This document shows, one piece after another, positions 40,701-48,479 of a DNA stretch of 64,000 nt (the stretch's first letter is position 1; each line of letters starts with the position of its first letter). The notes under the pieces are model-generated. The model saw only the letters and a list, made by a program, of their open reading frames with translations, was not told where the DNA came from and searched no databases. The translations under genes were made by a program, and so were the position numbers. Source of the stretch: Aquila chrysaetos chrysaetos (taxonomy: Eukaryota > Chordata > Aves > Accipitriformes > Accipitridae); contig NC_044007.1 of the NCBI RefSeq assembly GCF_900496995.4, positions 744,001 through 808,000 on the forward strand. The letters are read 5' to 3'.

Positions 40701-43700
40701 GGAACTGCCCGTGCTGTGGCTGAGTCCGTACCCCCGCAGTCGGGTGTTTGCAGCACCGCGCGGGCTCGGGGATGATCGGTGTCCCAAAGGGATCATCGCA
40801 GAAATGCTCCTCTGCGGGATGCTGGTGGCAGCGGTAGCTGGGGGGGGACGACACACTCCACAGCAGCTGCAGACCCTCCAAGAAGAGAAGTAGCTTCCTG
40901 GCGTTTTTCTAATTCCTGTGGGACTGAAAACTGCAGCGTTGCTGTTTGCCTCGTGCTTGTGCACGTCTGCCCGTGCCTCTCTGACATCTTCCTCTTCAGC
41001 TGCCAGTGTTGGGTCTCCCTGTGCAGGACCTACGCTGCCGGTCCCTCGTGGGCACCTTCAGTAGCCAAAAAGAGCCCTTCTAGGACAGAGAACATGCTGG
41101 ATTGAACATGGGGCCACGCCAGAACTGATGACTGTGCAATAAACTGAACCTGCTGCTGCTAACCTTGCCAAATTTGGGGGCTTTTCAGCAGGGCCACGGG
41201 TCAAACCCCGGGCCACTAACAAACGTGACTCTTCTTCCCAAGAGTGCTCATGAGAGAGCCTTGCAGGCTTTTTGGTAGCACCACGAAGTTGAGGTCATCC
41301 ACTTTTCTTCTCTTACTCTGAAGCATCGTGGACACAAGTGCCTCAAGCACCATGGAACTGGAGAATAAGAGAATGTGAGGCCAGTTCCCCACTTCACCAT
41401 CACCTCTGCAGCCCTTGCTGTCCTTCTGCTATCCGGCTGAGCGTTCTCTGGAGCTCAGTCTCGCAGCCCTAGGTCTAGGTCAGTTAAAAGCGATCTTGGC
41501 CGGGATTGCTCATGCTCTGCCACCCACCTTGGTCTGCAGCATTATCCCAGGGCTCTGCAGGAGGGAATGAGCCGTGTCCTCGGACCTGGCCTGGTTTGTC
41601 TTACGGCCTGGCTTGCGGGGCTGGCACTTCATTGCCGTCCATCCCAGCGCAGCGTCCAGTTTGCAGGTGGCTATGGAGGGCGCCCGGCTTTGACAAGATA
41701 CCAGCTTTCAGTGGCAAAGATAGCTGAGATGAATTACGCTGTTAGTCCTCATCCTGGAATTGCTGTCTGCCAGCAAGTGAGCTGGGATTTACGTGGGGGC
41801 TTGGTGCTTTTTCCCCCGTGCCCCGCCATGCAGATGTACGCTCTCTGGTGCTGCCGGGAGCCGTGCAGGGACGTGCGCAGGTCAGGATGCAGTGGGAAGG
41901 TGTGTTTCCCCAGGTACACAGGAGCAGCTTTAGTTCTCTCCATTGCTACTAGAAACTCCATCTCCTGATGAACAAATAGAAGTTTTCCCCATTGCCAGTC
42001 CAGATGCAAAGGTTTTTTCTGGCCAGCAGCGGTCCCTTTGAAACTTTTCCCCCAAAGCAAGTTGTTGCAGGGAAGAAGGTTTGTTGCCCTGCCTTTGTCA
42101 GGTGTCCGCAGCCAGGAGGTGCCAAGCAGAGGCGGTCCTTGCGTTTGGACTGAAACAAGGGTCCAAAGCTGCTTACTGTAAAGGTGCAGCTGCACCGAGC
42201 TCCCTGCCAGCCCACGGTGGTTGGTGGTTACCAAGACCCTAACCACAGAGCCCTAAATGGCTTGCAGAAATCCTGGGGTTCGTAAGAAATTCACTGTTTT
42301 CTCCCTCGTCCGGGTTGCGCTCGCCCTCGGACCTCTGGGGAGGAAGAGTCTCCAGGCTCAGGCCAGAGGACTAGGTGGAGAGGGGGAGAGAGCATCGCTG
42401 CAGCCTCGCACCGCAACACCTGAGCTCGCTGGCAGCTGGAGCTGGCATCTGTGCAGAGCCAGGAATCCCAGCCCCGCTCTCCTGCGCGGGTTGTAGGATG
42501 GTTGCAGTCCTTGGGTGGATAAAGTCCCCTTAGTAGCCCAGAACCTGGGAGAGGCTTCTCGGCATTGATCGCCTGCGCTCCTCTTTCTTTTGCCCAGGAA
42601 TGAACTCAACGACCATCTGGACACCATCGATTCCAACCTGGATAACCTTCAGACGATGCTGACCACACACGGCTTCAGCGTAGACACAAGCGCACTATTA
42701 GATGTGAGTATCTCCTCCCTCCTGCCTGTCCTTCCAGGAGCCGGGCCCCAGCTGCGTCTCGCAGTACCATGTGCGTGTGGCTTGCAGTGGCAGATGGACC
42801 ACGGTAGCTTCAACCATGAATTTCCACAGCACGCCTGGGTTTGCTTTCTTTCCCTACACTAATCATTCTTTCCTTTGGCAGCTGTTTAGCCCTTCAATGA
42901 CGGTTACAGACATGAACCTTCCCGACCTGGACAGCAGCCTTGCCAGTGTGAGTAGCTGTTAAAAATCCCTCCATGCACACACAGCTGCCAGAATGAAGTG
43001 TGTCCTGCTGTTCTGCAGCAGCCTCTCCGTGTGATTAAAGGAAGGCTCTGACAGGCTCTGAAGAGTGTCCAGGCCAGCCCCAGCCCGGAGGGAGGGGATG
43101 TGGGAGAGAGGAGGAACGCGGAGCCCTGCGCGGGCTGGGGGAGCCACCGAGGGGAAATAATTCAATTAGCACTGCGGCTTTCTCTGAGCAGCTCACACAG
43201 AGAGCGGGGCTACTTCATCACTCATACTCGGTTAATTAGGTGCTGAGACTTCCATCTCTCACGTGAGCTCTGCCCCCTGAACGGGGAAGTGCACTGAAGC
43301 CTATAGAGCTGCATGTGGTTTCCATAAACCCGTCCTTCTGACTTTCCTAAATTGTCAGGAGGTTTTCTCAAGGCAAACTCTATCATGTGCTGTGTTATTT
43401 ATTTTGTTTACTTGTGTATCATCAGCGCTGAACACCGTGCATGGCACTAATACAGACTCTCCTTGCAAGAGCCAGTGTTGCCTGATAAAATGATTTTTTC
43501 ATCAGATAGGGGTGTTTAGTCAAACACAGCATTTCGTGGCTGCGTTGAGAAGGCGCTTGGAGCAGCAGGGTGGAAGTTACGGTCAAAACCGGCGAGTCCC
43601 AGACCCTCAGAGTAGCCAGTAGCCTGATGACCGGAGTGCTCCCGGGCTGGGGCAGAGCCAGGTCCTTCTCCCTGCCGGGGTTCAGAGAGCGCCTGCAGCC

Positions 43701-46700
43701 CCGGTGTTCTGCCAGCTGCGCGCACGCTCCGGCTCCAGGGCTGCGGCGCCGGCCTCGCTCTGCCCTGGGACGTGTATCGGTGTTTGCCCAAAATGGAACA
43801 ACTCCGCGAGAAGAACTGAGAGGGAGACCAAGATAAACAACAGCTTGGGTGTTGCCGTGAGTGCAGGAGAGGGAGTCTGGTCCACATCAGAGCAAGCAGG
43901 GGGTCTCCTGCTCCAGTTGATACAGTGAGCAAGAGACCCTCAGCTGGTCTCTAGCACCTTCTCTCCCCCTCGCTTCTTTTTTTTTTTTTTTTTTTAATCA
44001 GAAAAAGCACAAAGGGATCTTGTGTTTTCTCCCCCCAGTGCAGAACAGGAAACATCTTGAAAGTTTCTGCAAAACAGGAAAGCCCAAATTTAGGCTCTTT
44101 GCCGGGGACCTTGCGGGCCCACAGGTGATGCAACGTATGCTCCTGGGATGGCTGTGAAGACAGTGTTAATGCCAGTGTTACGGAGCAGGGGGAGCACGGA
44201 CAGCACCCTGTCCCTCTCCAAAGTACATCTTTAGAGACCTTGTGGCTTTTCCCTAAGCAAAACAATTCCCACAAGCTCTTCTGGGGTACACCTTACCCCG
44301 CCTGGGATGCAGGGTAGAATACAGAAAAGGAGTTCCCGGTTAATAATTCTGCAGCATCTCTGGTGCCTGTCTCTCGCTAGACGTTTCTCTACCTTTTTGC
44401 TTCTTTCTGCTGCCCAGCGGTGTGATGCAGACACCCGATGGCTAGCCAAGTCCTTTGGATATTTGCAAGGAAAAAGGGCTGTAGGGGAAGTGCAGAGGTG
44501 CAGAGCACGGTTTTACACGTGTGCAGACAGATACCTGCCCCGTAAGTTGTTTAATCAAGTTTCCAACTGACTCGAGGCTCTGCTGCAGCAGCTGGGGCTG
44601 GGGCTGGCTGGGCCGGTAAAGCAGGACAAAGGATTAGTGGGATTTGGGAGAAGAACATGAGCAGTGAAGATTCAGTAATTCAGAAATGAATTACTTTGCG
44701 TCGTTGAGCTGAGAGTTACACCATAGAAAATCTGGAAGCAGGATTTACCAAAAGAGTCTTAACTGGTGTCCTTTGAAATTCACAGCTTAGCTCTTCAGCT
44801 CAAGCAGTGGTTGGATCGAGGTCACTTGCGTATTATTTATCTCCTGTGTAATGTCGGGAGGGATGTCTTGTTGGGCTTTGTCTTCACCCAGCCTTCACAC
44901 TACAAAAACCCCTGTGCTGGCTGTAGGTTGAGCTGCGGGGTTCCTAAATTGTGGCCAGACGCTCCGTGAAGACCTGTGTGCTCACAAGCGGTCTGCTTTT
45001 ACTTAGTGCCGGTTGCTAACCGGTAACAAAAAACGCTGGGTACGCATTGAAATACTTGCTAAGGTGACTTTTCCGTGGCAGCAGTTGCTGTAATAAGTAG
45101 CCACGGGATTATTCACTGACTGTAAATCCAGAGAGGGAAAGTGATCCCGCAGGAGAGTCTCTGCTCAGGCATTGTCCTCCCCGTGGCACCGGTGGAGAAT
45201 CCTGCTCGGCGATCTGGGATTAGCAGGCTCAGCGCCGTATTCCCTGGATGACGTTAGCTCTGAGGGTGGCGGGGCTTCCCCCCTGACTTTGCGGTGAGCG
45301 GAGCTTCTCGGGTGGGCAGAGCTGTTTCTCCCGCTTCCAGAGTTTTTCTCCCTATAACACTGACGTCTCAGCCTTTCCAACCCAGTCATGCCTGTGGGAC
45401 AGGGGTGTGAAACGGGATCGTGTCCTCAGCCACAGCCCCGGTCGCTCTGGCAGCTTGCCGCGACCGGCAGCTCTCAGGTGCTTTAGTAGCAATAAGACTT
45501 CCAATAAATAAAAATAAATTAAAAAACCAAAATGACTCATTACAAACGTGTCCTGAAGGCTTTCCCCGGGATTTTAGATCCCGGGATGCAGAAAGGCTTC
45601 ATGCTGTGATCAAAGGGAGCGTTGCAGAGCAGGACCTTTGCGTATAGAAGAGAGGATCTGCGAAACCAGGGTCGTGTACTGCCCGAACCGGTCACGTTGG
45701 CGACCTGGGAGCTGGAGCGCTCCGCACAGGCTGCGTCTGGATCTGCGCGGGGTCACCGACAACCTTGTAAACCTCTGAGGATGTCTCTCGCTGCCTTAGT
45801 GGGGCTTCGGGGCTGTAAATCACGGCTTGCTTTGTGCAGTGCGTGTGTCGGGTCAGTCCTGAGGTGGGCGCAGAGAGGACCCCTGCACGTCTGACCCGTG
45901 CAATGCGCTTACTGACCCGGTCTTTCTCCCTGCAGATTCAGGATCTCCTTTCATCCCAGGAACAGCAGAAACCTACTGAGACAGAGGCCAGCACAGCAGA
46001 CACAGGTACCGGGCGGCCGTCTTGGTGTTCAGTGACTCGGTAGCGTGAGAATTGAGGCTGTGGCAAAATCATTTCTCCTCCCAAAAAGCGTATTTGGCTG
46101 AGAGAGATGAGGCTGTTGAGCCTGGAAAAGAGAAAGCACAGAGGGGGATCTTGGCTATACATATAAATCCCTGGTGGGAGGGAATGAAGCAGAGGGAGCC
46201 AGGCTTTCCTCAGCGGTGCCCAGGGACAGGGCAAGAGGCCATGGCACAGATGGGAGCACGTGAAATTCCATCAGAACAGAAGGAGACACCTTTTTTTGCT
46301 GTGAGGGTGGTCAAATGCTGGCACAGACTGCCCGGAGAGGCTGGGGAGATGTTCAGACCCGGTCCTGGGCAGCCTGCTCCAGCTGACCCTGCCTGAGCAG
46401 GGGGTCGGAGCAGACACGCTCGAGGTCCCTGCCGACCCCGGGATTTCTGCCTGCGTGGAATCGCGTGGGCCGTCACGGTGCTGCTCTTCCTTCACGGCAG
46501 CAACCCCAGCACCCAGCTGCGGGCTCTGCATCTCGCAGCCTGGTCAGGGCCCTCTCCCTGAGTCAGTGCGTCCACGGAGGCACAGAAAAGCCCCCGGTCC
46601 CTCACTTCGTGTCCCAGAGAGCGGGCTGGAACCCCGCTAAGGTCAAATTCTCGTTCCTTGCCGATGTGCACGAGTTCCGGTGTCTCACCGCTTGAGCGGC

Positions 46701-47056
46701 GAGGAGCGCTTCTTGAAAGTAGCGAGGAAGCAGTTGACGTTGGCGGTTTCAAGAGCGACACCTTGTCGCTCTCGTTCCTCTGCCCGGCGTTCGGTTCACT
46801 GGCCCTCCTCCCGAAAGGGGCTACCCTCATGCAAACTCTTCTCTTTGCAGGAAAGCAGCTGGTGCACTACACAGCCCAGCCCCTCTTCCTGGTGGACTCG
46901 AGCGCCGTCGACATGGGGAGCGGAGACCTGCCGATATTCTTTGAGCTGGGGGAAGGGCCGTATTTCACGGACGGAGACGAGTACTCAGAAGATCCCACCA
47001 TCTCCCTCTTGTCAGGGACTGAGCAGTCCAAACCCAAGGACCCTGCGATATCCTAA
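1623..47056 (+). CDS. HSF1: HSF1, heat shock factor protein 1 (5' part outside window)
   Basis: Heat-shock transcription factor that trimerises under proteotoxic stress, binds nGAAn heat-shock elements and activates chaperone genes in the nucleus. Eleven exons (1623-1759, 3658-3782, 25359-25434, 25848-25909, 27360-27456, 31254-31390, 33123-33356, 42598-42703, 42882-42947, 45936-46005, 46851-47056) join in frame with AG/GT borders to give 437 residues plus a shared Tyr codon, matching human residues 76 onward. In order they encode the end of the winged-helix DNA-binding domain, the HR-A/B trimerisation coiled coil, the regulatory domain with the IKEEPLSP phospho-sumoylation motif, HR-C, and the C-terminal activation domain. 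The start codon and about 75 residues are upstream of the window. Skipping the 66-nt exon would give a product near 491 residues if the missing part has the usual length, which I recall as the length of the described chicken protein. Identification is firm; only the missing 5' part is inferred. Confidence 0.98.
1760..3657 (+). other. HSF1 intron
   Basis: Phase-0 intron of 1.9 kb with donor GTAAGT and acceptor TCTCCAG. No exon, mobile element or RNA gene is recognised in it. A short T tract lies near 3426-3440. Confidence 0.85.
3658..3782 (+). CDS. HSF1: HSF1 exon: linker and HR-A coiled coil
   Basis: 125 nt, 41 codons plus CA of a His codon completed by the next exon. It encodes [13 protein letters not shown]... 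to ...KLIAMK, corresponding to human 122-162. Heptad-spaced V/L/I/M residues form the start of the trimerisation coiled coil. The lysines matching K126, K148 and K150 are present. The position of human Cys153 is Ser (KQESMDSK). The donor is GTATGT at 3783; the reading frame alone runs on to a Gln codon, but the H join is what matches the family. Confidence 0.97.
5370..6180. promoter_or_regulatory. Candidate intronic regulatory segment with CTCF-like motif
   Basis: Within the long HSF1 intron this stretch has many ATTAG/TAATTA-type homeodomain motifs (for example near 5427, 5471 and 5925-5935) and a CCACTAGGTGGAG sequence at 5951-5963. The latter fits the CTCF core except at one or two positions. 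No coding potential is seen. Calling it regulatory is inference from motif density; conservation between species would decide. Confidence 0.3.
9710..9940. repeat. G-run and G/T-rich low-complexity tract
   Basis: A 14-G run at 9717-9730 is followed by many GGGTTTGGG-type blocks (about 9827-9915) and then a T run next to an A run near 9912-9938. The + strand has far more than four G-runs of three or more, so it can in principle form several G-quadruplexes. It lies inside the long HSF1 intron and has no coding potential. Confidence 0.85.
13571..14165 (-). mobile_element. CR1 LINE, 5'-truncated, minus orientation
   Basis: About 595 bp in the HSF1 intron. On the + strand it opens with CATAGAATCATAGAATG, the inverted form of the ATTCTATGATTCTATG end of avian CR1, followed by GGTTGGAAGGGACC and the usual 3' untranslated sequence (CATCCAACCTGGCC..., TTCCAGTGCC..., CTGGACGCAGTGCTCC). 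Homology stops near GGATACGGTTAGC at about 14,165, so only the 3' end was copied. There is no intact reverse transcriptase. The 3' boundary is sharp and the other end approximate. Confidence 0.95.
15921..16265 (+). mobile_element. Old L2/CR1-type LINE reverse-transcriptase fragment
   Basis: The + strand encodes, with one frame change, [17 protein letters not shown] then HRLQL, and further on [15 protein letters not shown] ending in ...HCLRSS. This is the familiar C-terminal block of L2-clade LINE reverse transcriptase: a 'SRLDYCNALL.GLP', 'RLQLVQN' and 'KI.LLTYKA...RSLRSS' pattern. It is a degenerate fossil with no complete open frame and no recognisable 3' end. The assignment rests on recall of the protein pattern, not on a search. 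Confidence 0.7.
22800..24150. other. CpG-rich block inside the long HSF1 intron
   Basis: Base composition rises well above the surrounding intron, with many CG dinucleotides at 22,825-22,870, 23,210-23,330 and 23,630-24,150. Between them (about 23,335-23,470) is an AT-rich core with a FOX-like TATAAACAAAAC and a CAAAGATC TCF-like site. The open frames on both strands here (up to 197 codons, minus, 22,596-23,189) show no known domain. It may be an intragenic CpG island or enhancer; function is not shown by sequence. Confidence 0.4.
25359..25434 (+). CDS. HSF1: HSF1 exon: HR-A/B coiled coil
   Basis: 76 nt: 1 nt completing His, then 25 codons [15 protein letters not shown]...VVNK, matching human 164-188 with no gap. 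This is the most conserved part of the HSF trimerisation domain. The acceptor is TCTTGCAG and the donor is GTAAAT. Confidence 0.98.
25435..25847 (+). other. HSF1 intron
   Basis: Short phase-0 intron of 413 bp, GTAAAT to CTCACAG, with a T-rich polypyrimidine tract just before the acceptor. Nothing else is seen in it. Confidence 0.9.
25848..25909 (+). CDS. HSF1: HSF1 exon: end of HR-B
   Basis: 62 nt: 20 codons [10 protein letters not shown]...GVKRK plus AT of an Ile codon, matching human 189-208. The hydrophobic repeats complete the trimerisation zipper and the KRK cluster forms part of the nuclear localisation signal region. The donor is GTAAGT. Confidence 0.98.
25910..27359 (+). other. HSF1 intron
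   Basis: Phase-2 intron of 1.45 kb, GTAAGT to CTTTTGCAG. No recognised repeat, exon or RNA gene. Confidence 0.85.
27360..27456 (+). CDS. HSF1: HSF1 exon: start of regulatory domain
   Basis: 97 nt, 1 nt completing Ile and 32 codons, [15 protein letters not shown]... to ...HGSSPYT. It keeps the positions equivalent to human S216 (NDS), K224 (MPK) and S230 (RQYSLEHV, a kinase site that promotes activity). The donor is GTAAGT. Confidence 0.98.
27457..31253 (+). other. HSF1 intron
   Basis: Phase-0 intron of 3.8 kb, GTAAGT to ATTTCAG. It has a T tract near 31,045-31,065. No mobile element or coding exon could be recognised. Confidence 0.8.
31254..31390 (+). CDS. HSF1: HSF1 exon: regulatory domain, Ser/Pro-rich
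   Basis: 137 nt, 45 codons plus AG of an Arg codon: [17 protein letters not shown]... to ...SGSLDE(R). It is rich in Ser-Pro motifs typical of the region that represses activation in unstressed cells. The core [12 protein letters not shown] matches the mammalian protein closely while flanks differ. The donor is GTAGGC. Confidence 0.98.
31391..33122 (+). other. HSF1 intron
   Basis: Phase-2 intron of 1.7 kb, GTAGGC to TTTCTCTCAG. A small Pro/Arg-rich open frame at 32.08-32.31 kb is not convincing. No repeats recognised. Confidence 0.8.
33123..33356 (+). CDS. HSF1: HSF1 exon: regulatory domain with phospho-sumoylation motif
   Basis: 234 nt, 77 codons plus partial codons at both ends. [13 protein letters not shown] is the phosphorylation-dependent sumoylation motif: the Lys corresponds to human K298 and the serines to S303 and S307. 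[12 protein letters not shown] carries the equivalent of S326, a stress-induced phosphorylation site. [11 protein letters not shown] at the end keeps the two cysteines equivalent to human C373 and C378. The middle ([18 protein letters not shown]) is poorly conserved and shorter than in human. The donor is GTAAGT. Confidence 0.98.
35475..35800 (+). mobile_element. CR1 LINE, 5'-truncated, plus orientation
   Basis: About 325 bp of CR1 3' end in sense orientation: GGGGACAGACTTTT, AGCAGGGCCTGC, GATAGGACAAGGGG, GAGGGTGGTGAGACACTGG, GGTTGCCCAGAGAGGTGG, TGAGCAACCTGATCTAG, and the terminal direct repeat CGATGATTCGATGATTC. No coding part remains. The close match to the usual consensus and the intact end suggest it is fairly young. 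Confidence 0.95.
39040..39245. promoter_or_regulatory. CpG-rich patch with TCTCGCGAGA palindrome
   Basis: A local CpG cluster inside the 9.2-kb intron has the perfect palindrome TCTCGCGAGA at 39,065-39,074. That element is known from active, often bidirectional, housekeeping promoters. Further CG-rich sequence follows to about 39,240. No transcript can be deduced from sequence alone; it could be an intragenic promoter or a chance motif. Confidence 0.35.
42598..42703 (+). CDS. HSF1: HSF1 exon: HR-C
   Basis: 106 nt, 1 nt completing Lys and 35 codons: [18 protein letters not shown]... to ...[10 protein letters not shown]. The heptad hydrophobics form HR-C, the C-terminal zipper that folds back on HR-A/B and keeps the monomer inactive. 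The donor is GTGAGT. Confidence 0.98.
42704..42881 (+). other. HSF1 short intron
   Basis: Phase-0 intron of 178 bp, GTGAGT to TTTGGCAG, upstream of the 66-nt cassette exon. Confidence 0.9.
42882..42947 (+). CDS. HSF1: HSF1 66-nt exon: activation domain, likely cassette exon
   Basis: Exactly 66 nt and 22 codons, [20 protein letters not shown] and two more, flanked by phase-0 introns, so skipping keeps the frame. In mammals the matching 22-residue exon is alternatively included, giving the HSF1-alpha and -beta isoforms. The donor is GTGAGT. Confidence 0.97.
42948..45935 (+). other. HSF1 intron
   Basis: Phase-0 intron of 3.0 kb, GTGAGT to CCCTGCAG. A T run lies at about 43,977-43,996. No transposable element could be named and no coding exon is supported. 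Confidence 0.8.
45936..46005 (+). CDS. HSF1: HSF1 exon: activation domain
   Basis: 70 nt, 23 codons plus one base: [20 protein letters not shown]... The sequence is acidic and polar, and poorly conserved after the IQDLLS core. The donor is GTACCG, joined in phase 1 to the last exon. Confidence 0.96.
46006..46850 (+). other. HSF1 last intron
   Basis: Phase-1 intron of 845 bp, GTACCG to CTCTTTGCAG. Roughly 350 bp of it is a diverged CR1 fragment, listed separately. Confidence 0.9.
46097..46443 (+). mobile_element. Diverged CR1 LINE fragment, plus orientation
   Basis: Old CR1 3' sequence in sense orientation: GAGGCTGTTGAGCCTGGAAA, GGAGCCAGGCTTTCCTCAG, GGTGCCCAGGGACAGG, CTGTGAGGGTGGTCAAATGC, CTGCCCGGAGAGG, CTGACCCTGCCTGAGCAGGG and AGGTCCCTGCC. 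It is more diverged than the two other copies and lacks a clear terminal octamer repeat. Confidence 0.88.
46851..47056 (+). CDS. HSF1: HSF1 last coding exon: C-terminal activation domain
   Basis: 206 nt ending with TAA at 47,054-47,056. It encodes [17 protein letters not shown]..., [18 protein letters not shown] and a terminal KPKDPAIS. This is the strong acidic/hydrophobic transactivation domain, well conserved with mammals. Confidence 0.98.
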
Positions 47057-47522
47057 GGCCCAGGGCAGGGTGAAAGAGCAGAAGAGAAAGAATACACCCT
47101 AAAGGGAAATCCAGCCGTCAGCCTCCTCGCTTTGCACAGACATTGAAAGCTCTAAACACCCTCTGGTTCATGTTCGCTTCCCCCGGCACTGTGAGGATTT
47201 CATTTGTGTGTGTGCTTAATGAGGTGTTTTGAAATCTGCTTTAGATTCTAGCCACCCAGCGCTCCTCCAGTTTGGCGGACGTCGAGGCGGAGGCGGGGGC
47301 CGAGCCGCGCAAGGGCCACCCCCCCACCCCCATCGCCCCACCGCCGCCGTCGTCGCGTGATCGTCGCCCGACCTGCCGCGGAGGCTTGGACGGGCACCGC
47401 CGCGGCTCCGGAGAGCGGGCAGGAGAGCCCGGTTTGCCGCAGAACACCCAGCCGCTACGCGACGCTTGCGTTTTCGTTACGCGCCCCTGCCGAGGGCGGC
47501 AGCCGTGCCCCCGGTGAGACAC

Positions 47523-47575
47523 CGGCGGCGGCGGTGGTGGTGGTGGTGGTGGTGGTGGCGGTGGGGGGGGGGCAC
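47523..47575 (+). repeat. CGG/TGG trinucleotide repeat in HSF1 3' UTR
   Basis: Four CGG units, then about ten TGG units, a CGG and a G8-type run. It is G-rich on the sense strand of the transcript. Confidence 0.9.
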
Positions 47576-47725
47576 GGCCGTGGGGTGCTCCTCCCGGCCG
47601 GGAAGCGGGACGCTCGCCGGGTGTACAGACGGGGTAGCTTTTCTGAGGAAGGGAGTTCCCCCTCCACCCTTGTCCCCTTCCCTCCTCGCCCCCGGAGAGG
47701 CGGATGCGATGGTTTTTAAAAGAGA

Positions 47726-47731
47726 AATAAA
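47726..47731 (+). terminator. HSF1: HSF1 polyadenylation signal (proximal)
   Basis: Canonical AATAAA, 670 nt after the stop codon, with a GT-rich element 20-50 nt downstream. Confidence 0.75.
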
Positions 47732-48014
47732 AGTTTGCCGATCTGGCACCGGTGGGTTGGATCCCGTTGTGGTCTCTGCCTTGCGGTCTGATCCCCCGAG
47801 GGTCTCCGTGTGCGCGTGGGCCCCGGGGTGCCCCCATGCCCAGCTTTATCTTCTCTTCTTATTTTCTCTTGCTCTGTGTGTTTCTTTTCATTTGTTTCTT
47901 TGGTTTTGTTTTCCTTTTGCTTAGCAGTAAAAATTTGTACATTTACACTTCAGATTGTTAATAGTAAAAACTGTATTTTGAATTTTTACATGAGAGAAGA
48001 AGAACCCACTTCTA

Positions 48015-48075
48015 TCTATATATATATAAATATCTCTCTATATATATACATACAAATATATATAAAACAAATGGT
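48015..48075. repeat. TA-rich microsatellite
   Basis: Interrupted (TA)n/(TATC)n run downstream of the proximal HSF1 poly(A) signal, in a short AT-rich island (47,900-48,115) between GC-rich flanks. Confidence 0.9.
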
Positions 48076-48108
48076 CTGTCACCTGGTGGCTTTTCTATGG
48101 TTGAAAGC

Positions 48109-48114
48109 TTTATT
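48109..48114 (-). terminator. Possible minus-strand polyadenylation signal
   Basis: TTTATT on the + strand is AATAAA on the minus strand. It would end a transcript converging on HSF1, but I found no coding exon upstream of it on that strand before the unrelated gene at 53 kb. Chance occurrence in AT-rich DNA is likely. Confidence 0.25.
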
Positions 48115-48465
48115 TTTGTCATCTTTTCGGGAAGCGGATGGGATAAAGGCCCAGGAATTGCCCTTCATGCCCCCGGACGCCCTGTGCTGTGGGGCGAGGA
48201 TCCCGGTGCCGGTGCCTGCTCCGGCATCGGCCGTGCGGGAGCCGGAGGTCTTACCGCGCTTCTCCCGTGGCAGCCAACAAGGTGTGTGTGTGTGTGTTTG
48301 AATCCCGTGCTGTGGCTCCCTTGCCTAAATCCCGGGCTGGGCTCCGGGACTGAGTTTTCCAGGATGTTTCAGAGGAGGAGATGGCAGCGGGGCCCACGCC
48401 GACGCGCCGGAGGTGTGGTGGACGCCGTGCGCACCTTTAGGGGTGCTTTTTTTGTTAAAAAGAAC

Positions 48466-48471
48466 AATAAA
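48466..48471 (+). terminator. Possible distal HSF1 polyadenylation signal
   Basis: AATAAA followed by an A run, 1.4 kb after the HSF1 stop codon and in the HSF1 sense. It may serve a long 3' UTR form. A (GT)n run lies just upstream at 48,280-48,298. Confidence 0.35.
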
Positions 48472-48479
48472 AAAAATCT

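Larger units (their letters stand above)
33357..42597 (+). other. HSF1 intron
   Basis: Phase-2 intron of 9.2 kb, GTAAGT to TTTTGCCCAG. It contains a + strand CR1 (35.47-35.80 kb) and a CpG-rich patch at 39.04-39.24 kb with a TCTCGCGAGA palindrome. Other open frames (for example 265 codons at 38,450-39,247) show no known domain and are regarded as chance. Confidence 0.8.
47057..47755 (+). other. HSF1: HSF1 3' untranslated region (proximal form)
   Basis: About 0.7 kb from the stop codon to just after the AATAAA at 47,726-47,731. It becomes extremely GC-rich from 47,270 and contains a CGG/TGG repeat at 47,523-47,570 followed by a G run. Cleavage about 15-25 nt after AATAAA is supported by GT-rich sequence at 47,750-47,780. 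Longer forms could use the AATAAA at 48,466. Confidence 0.75.
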
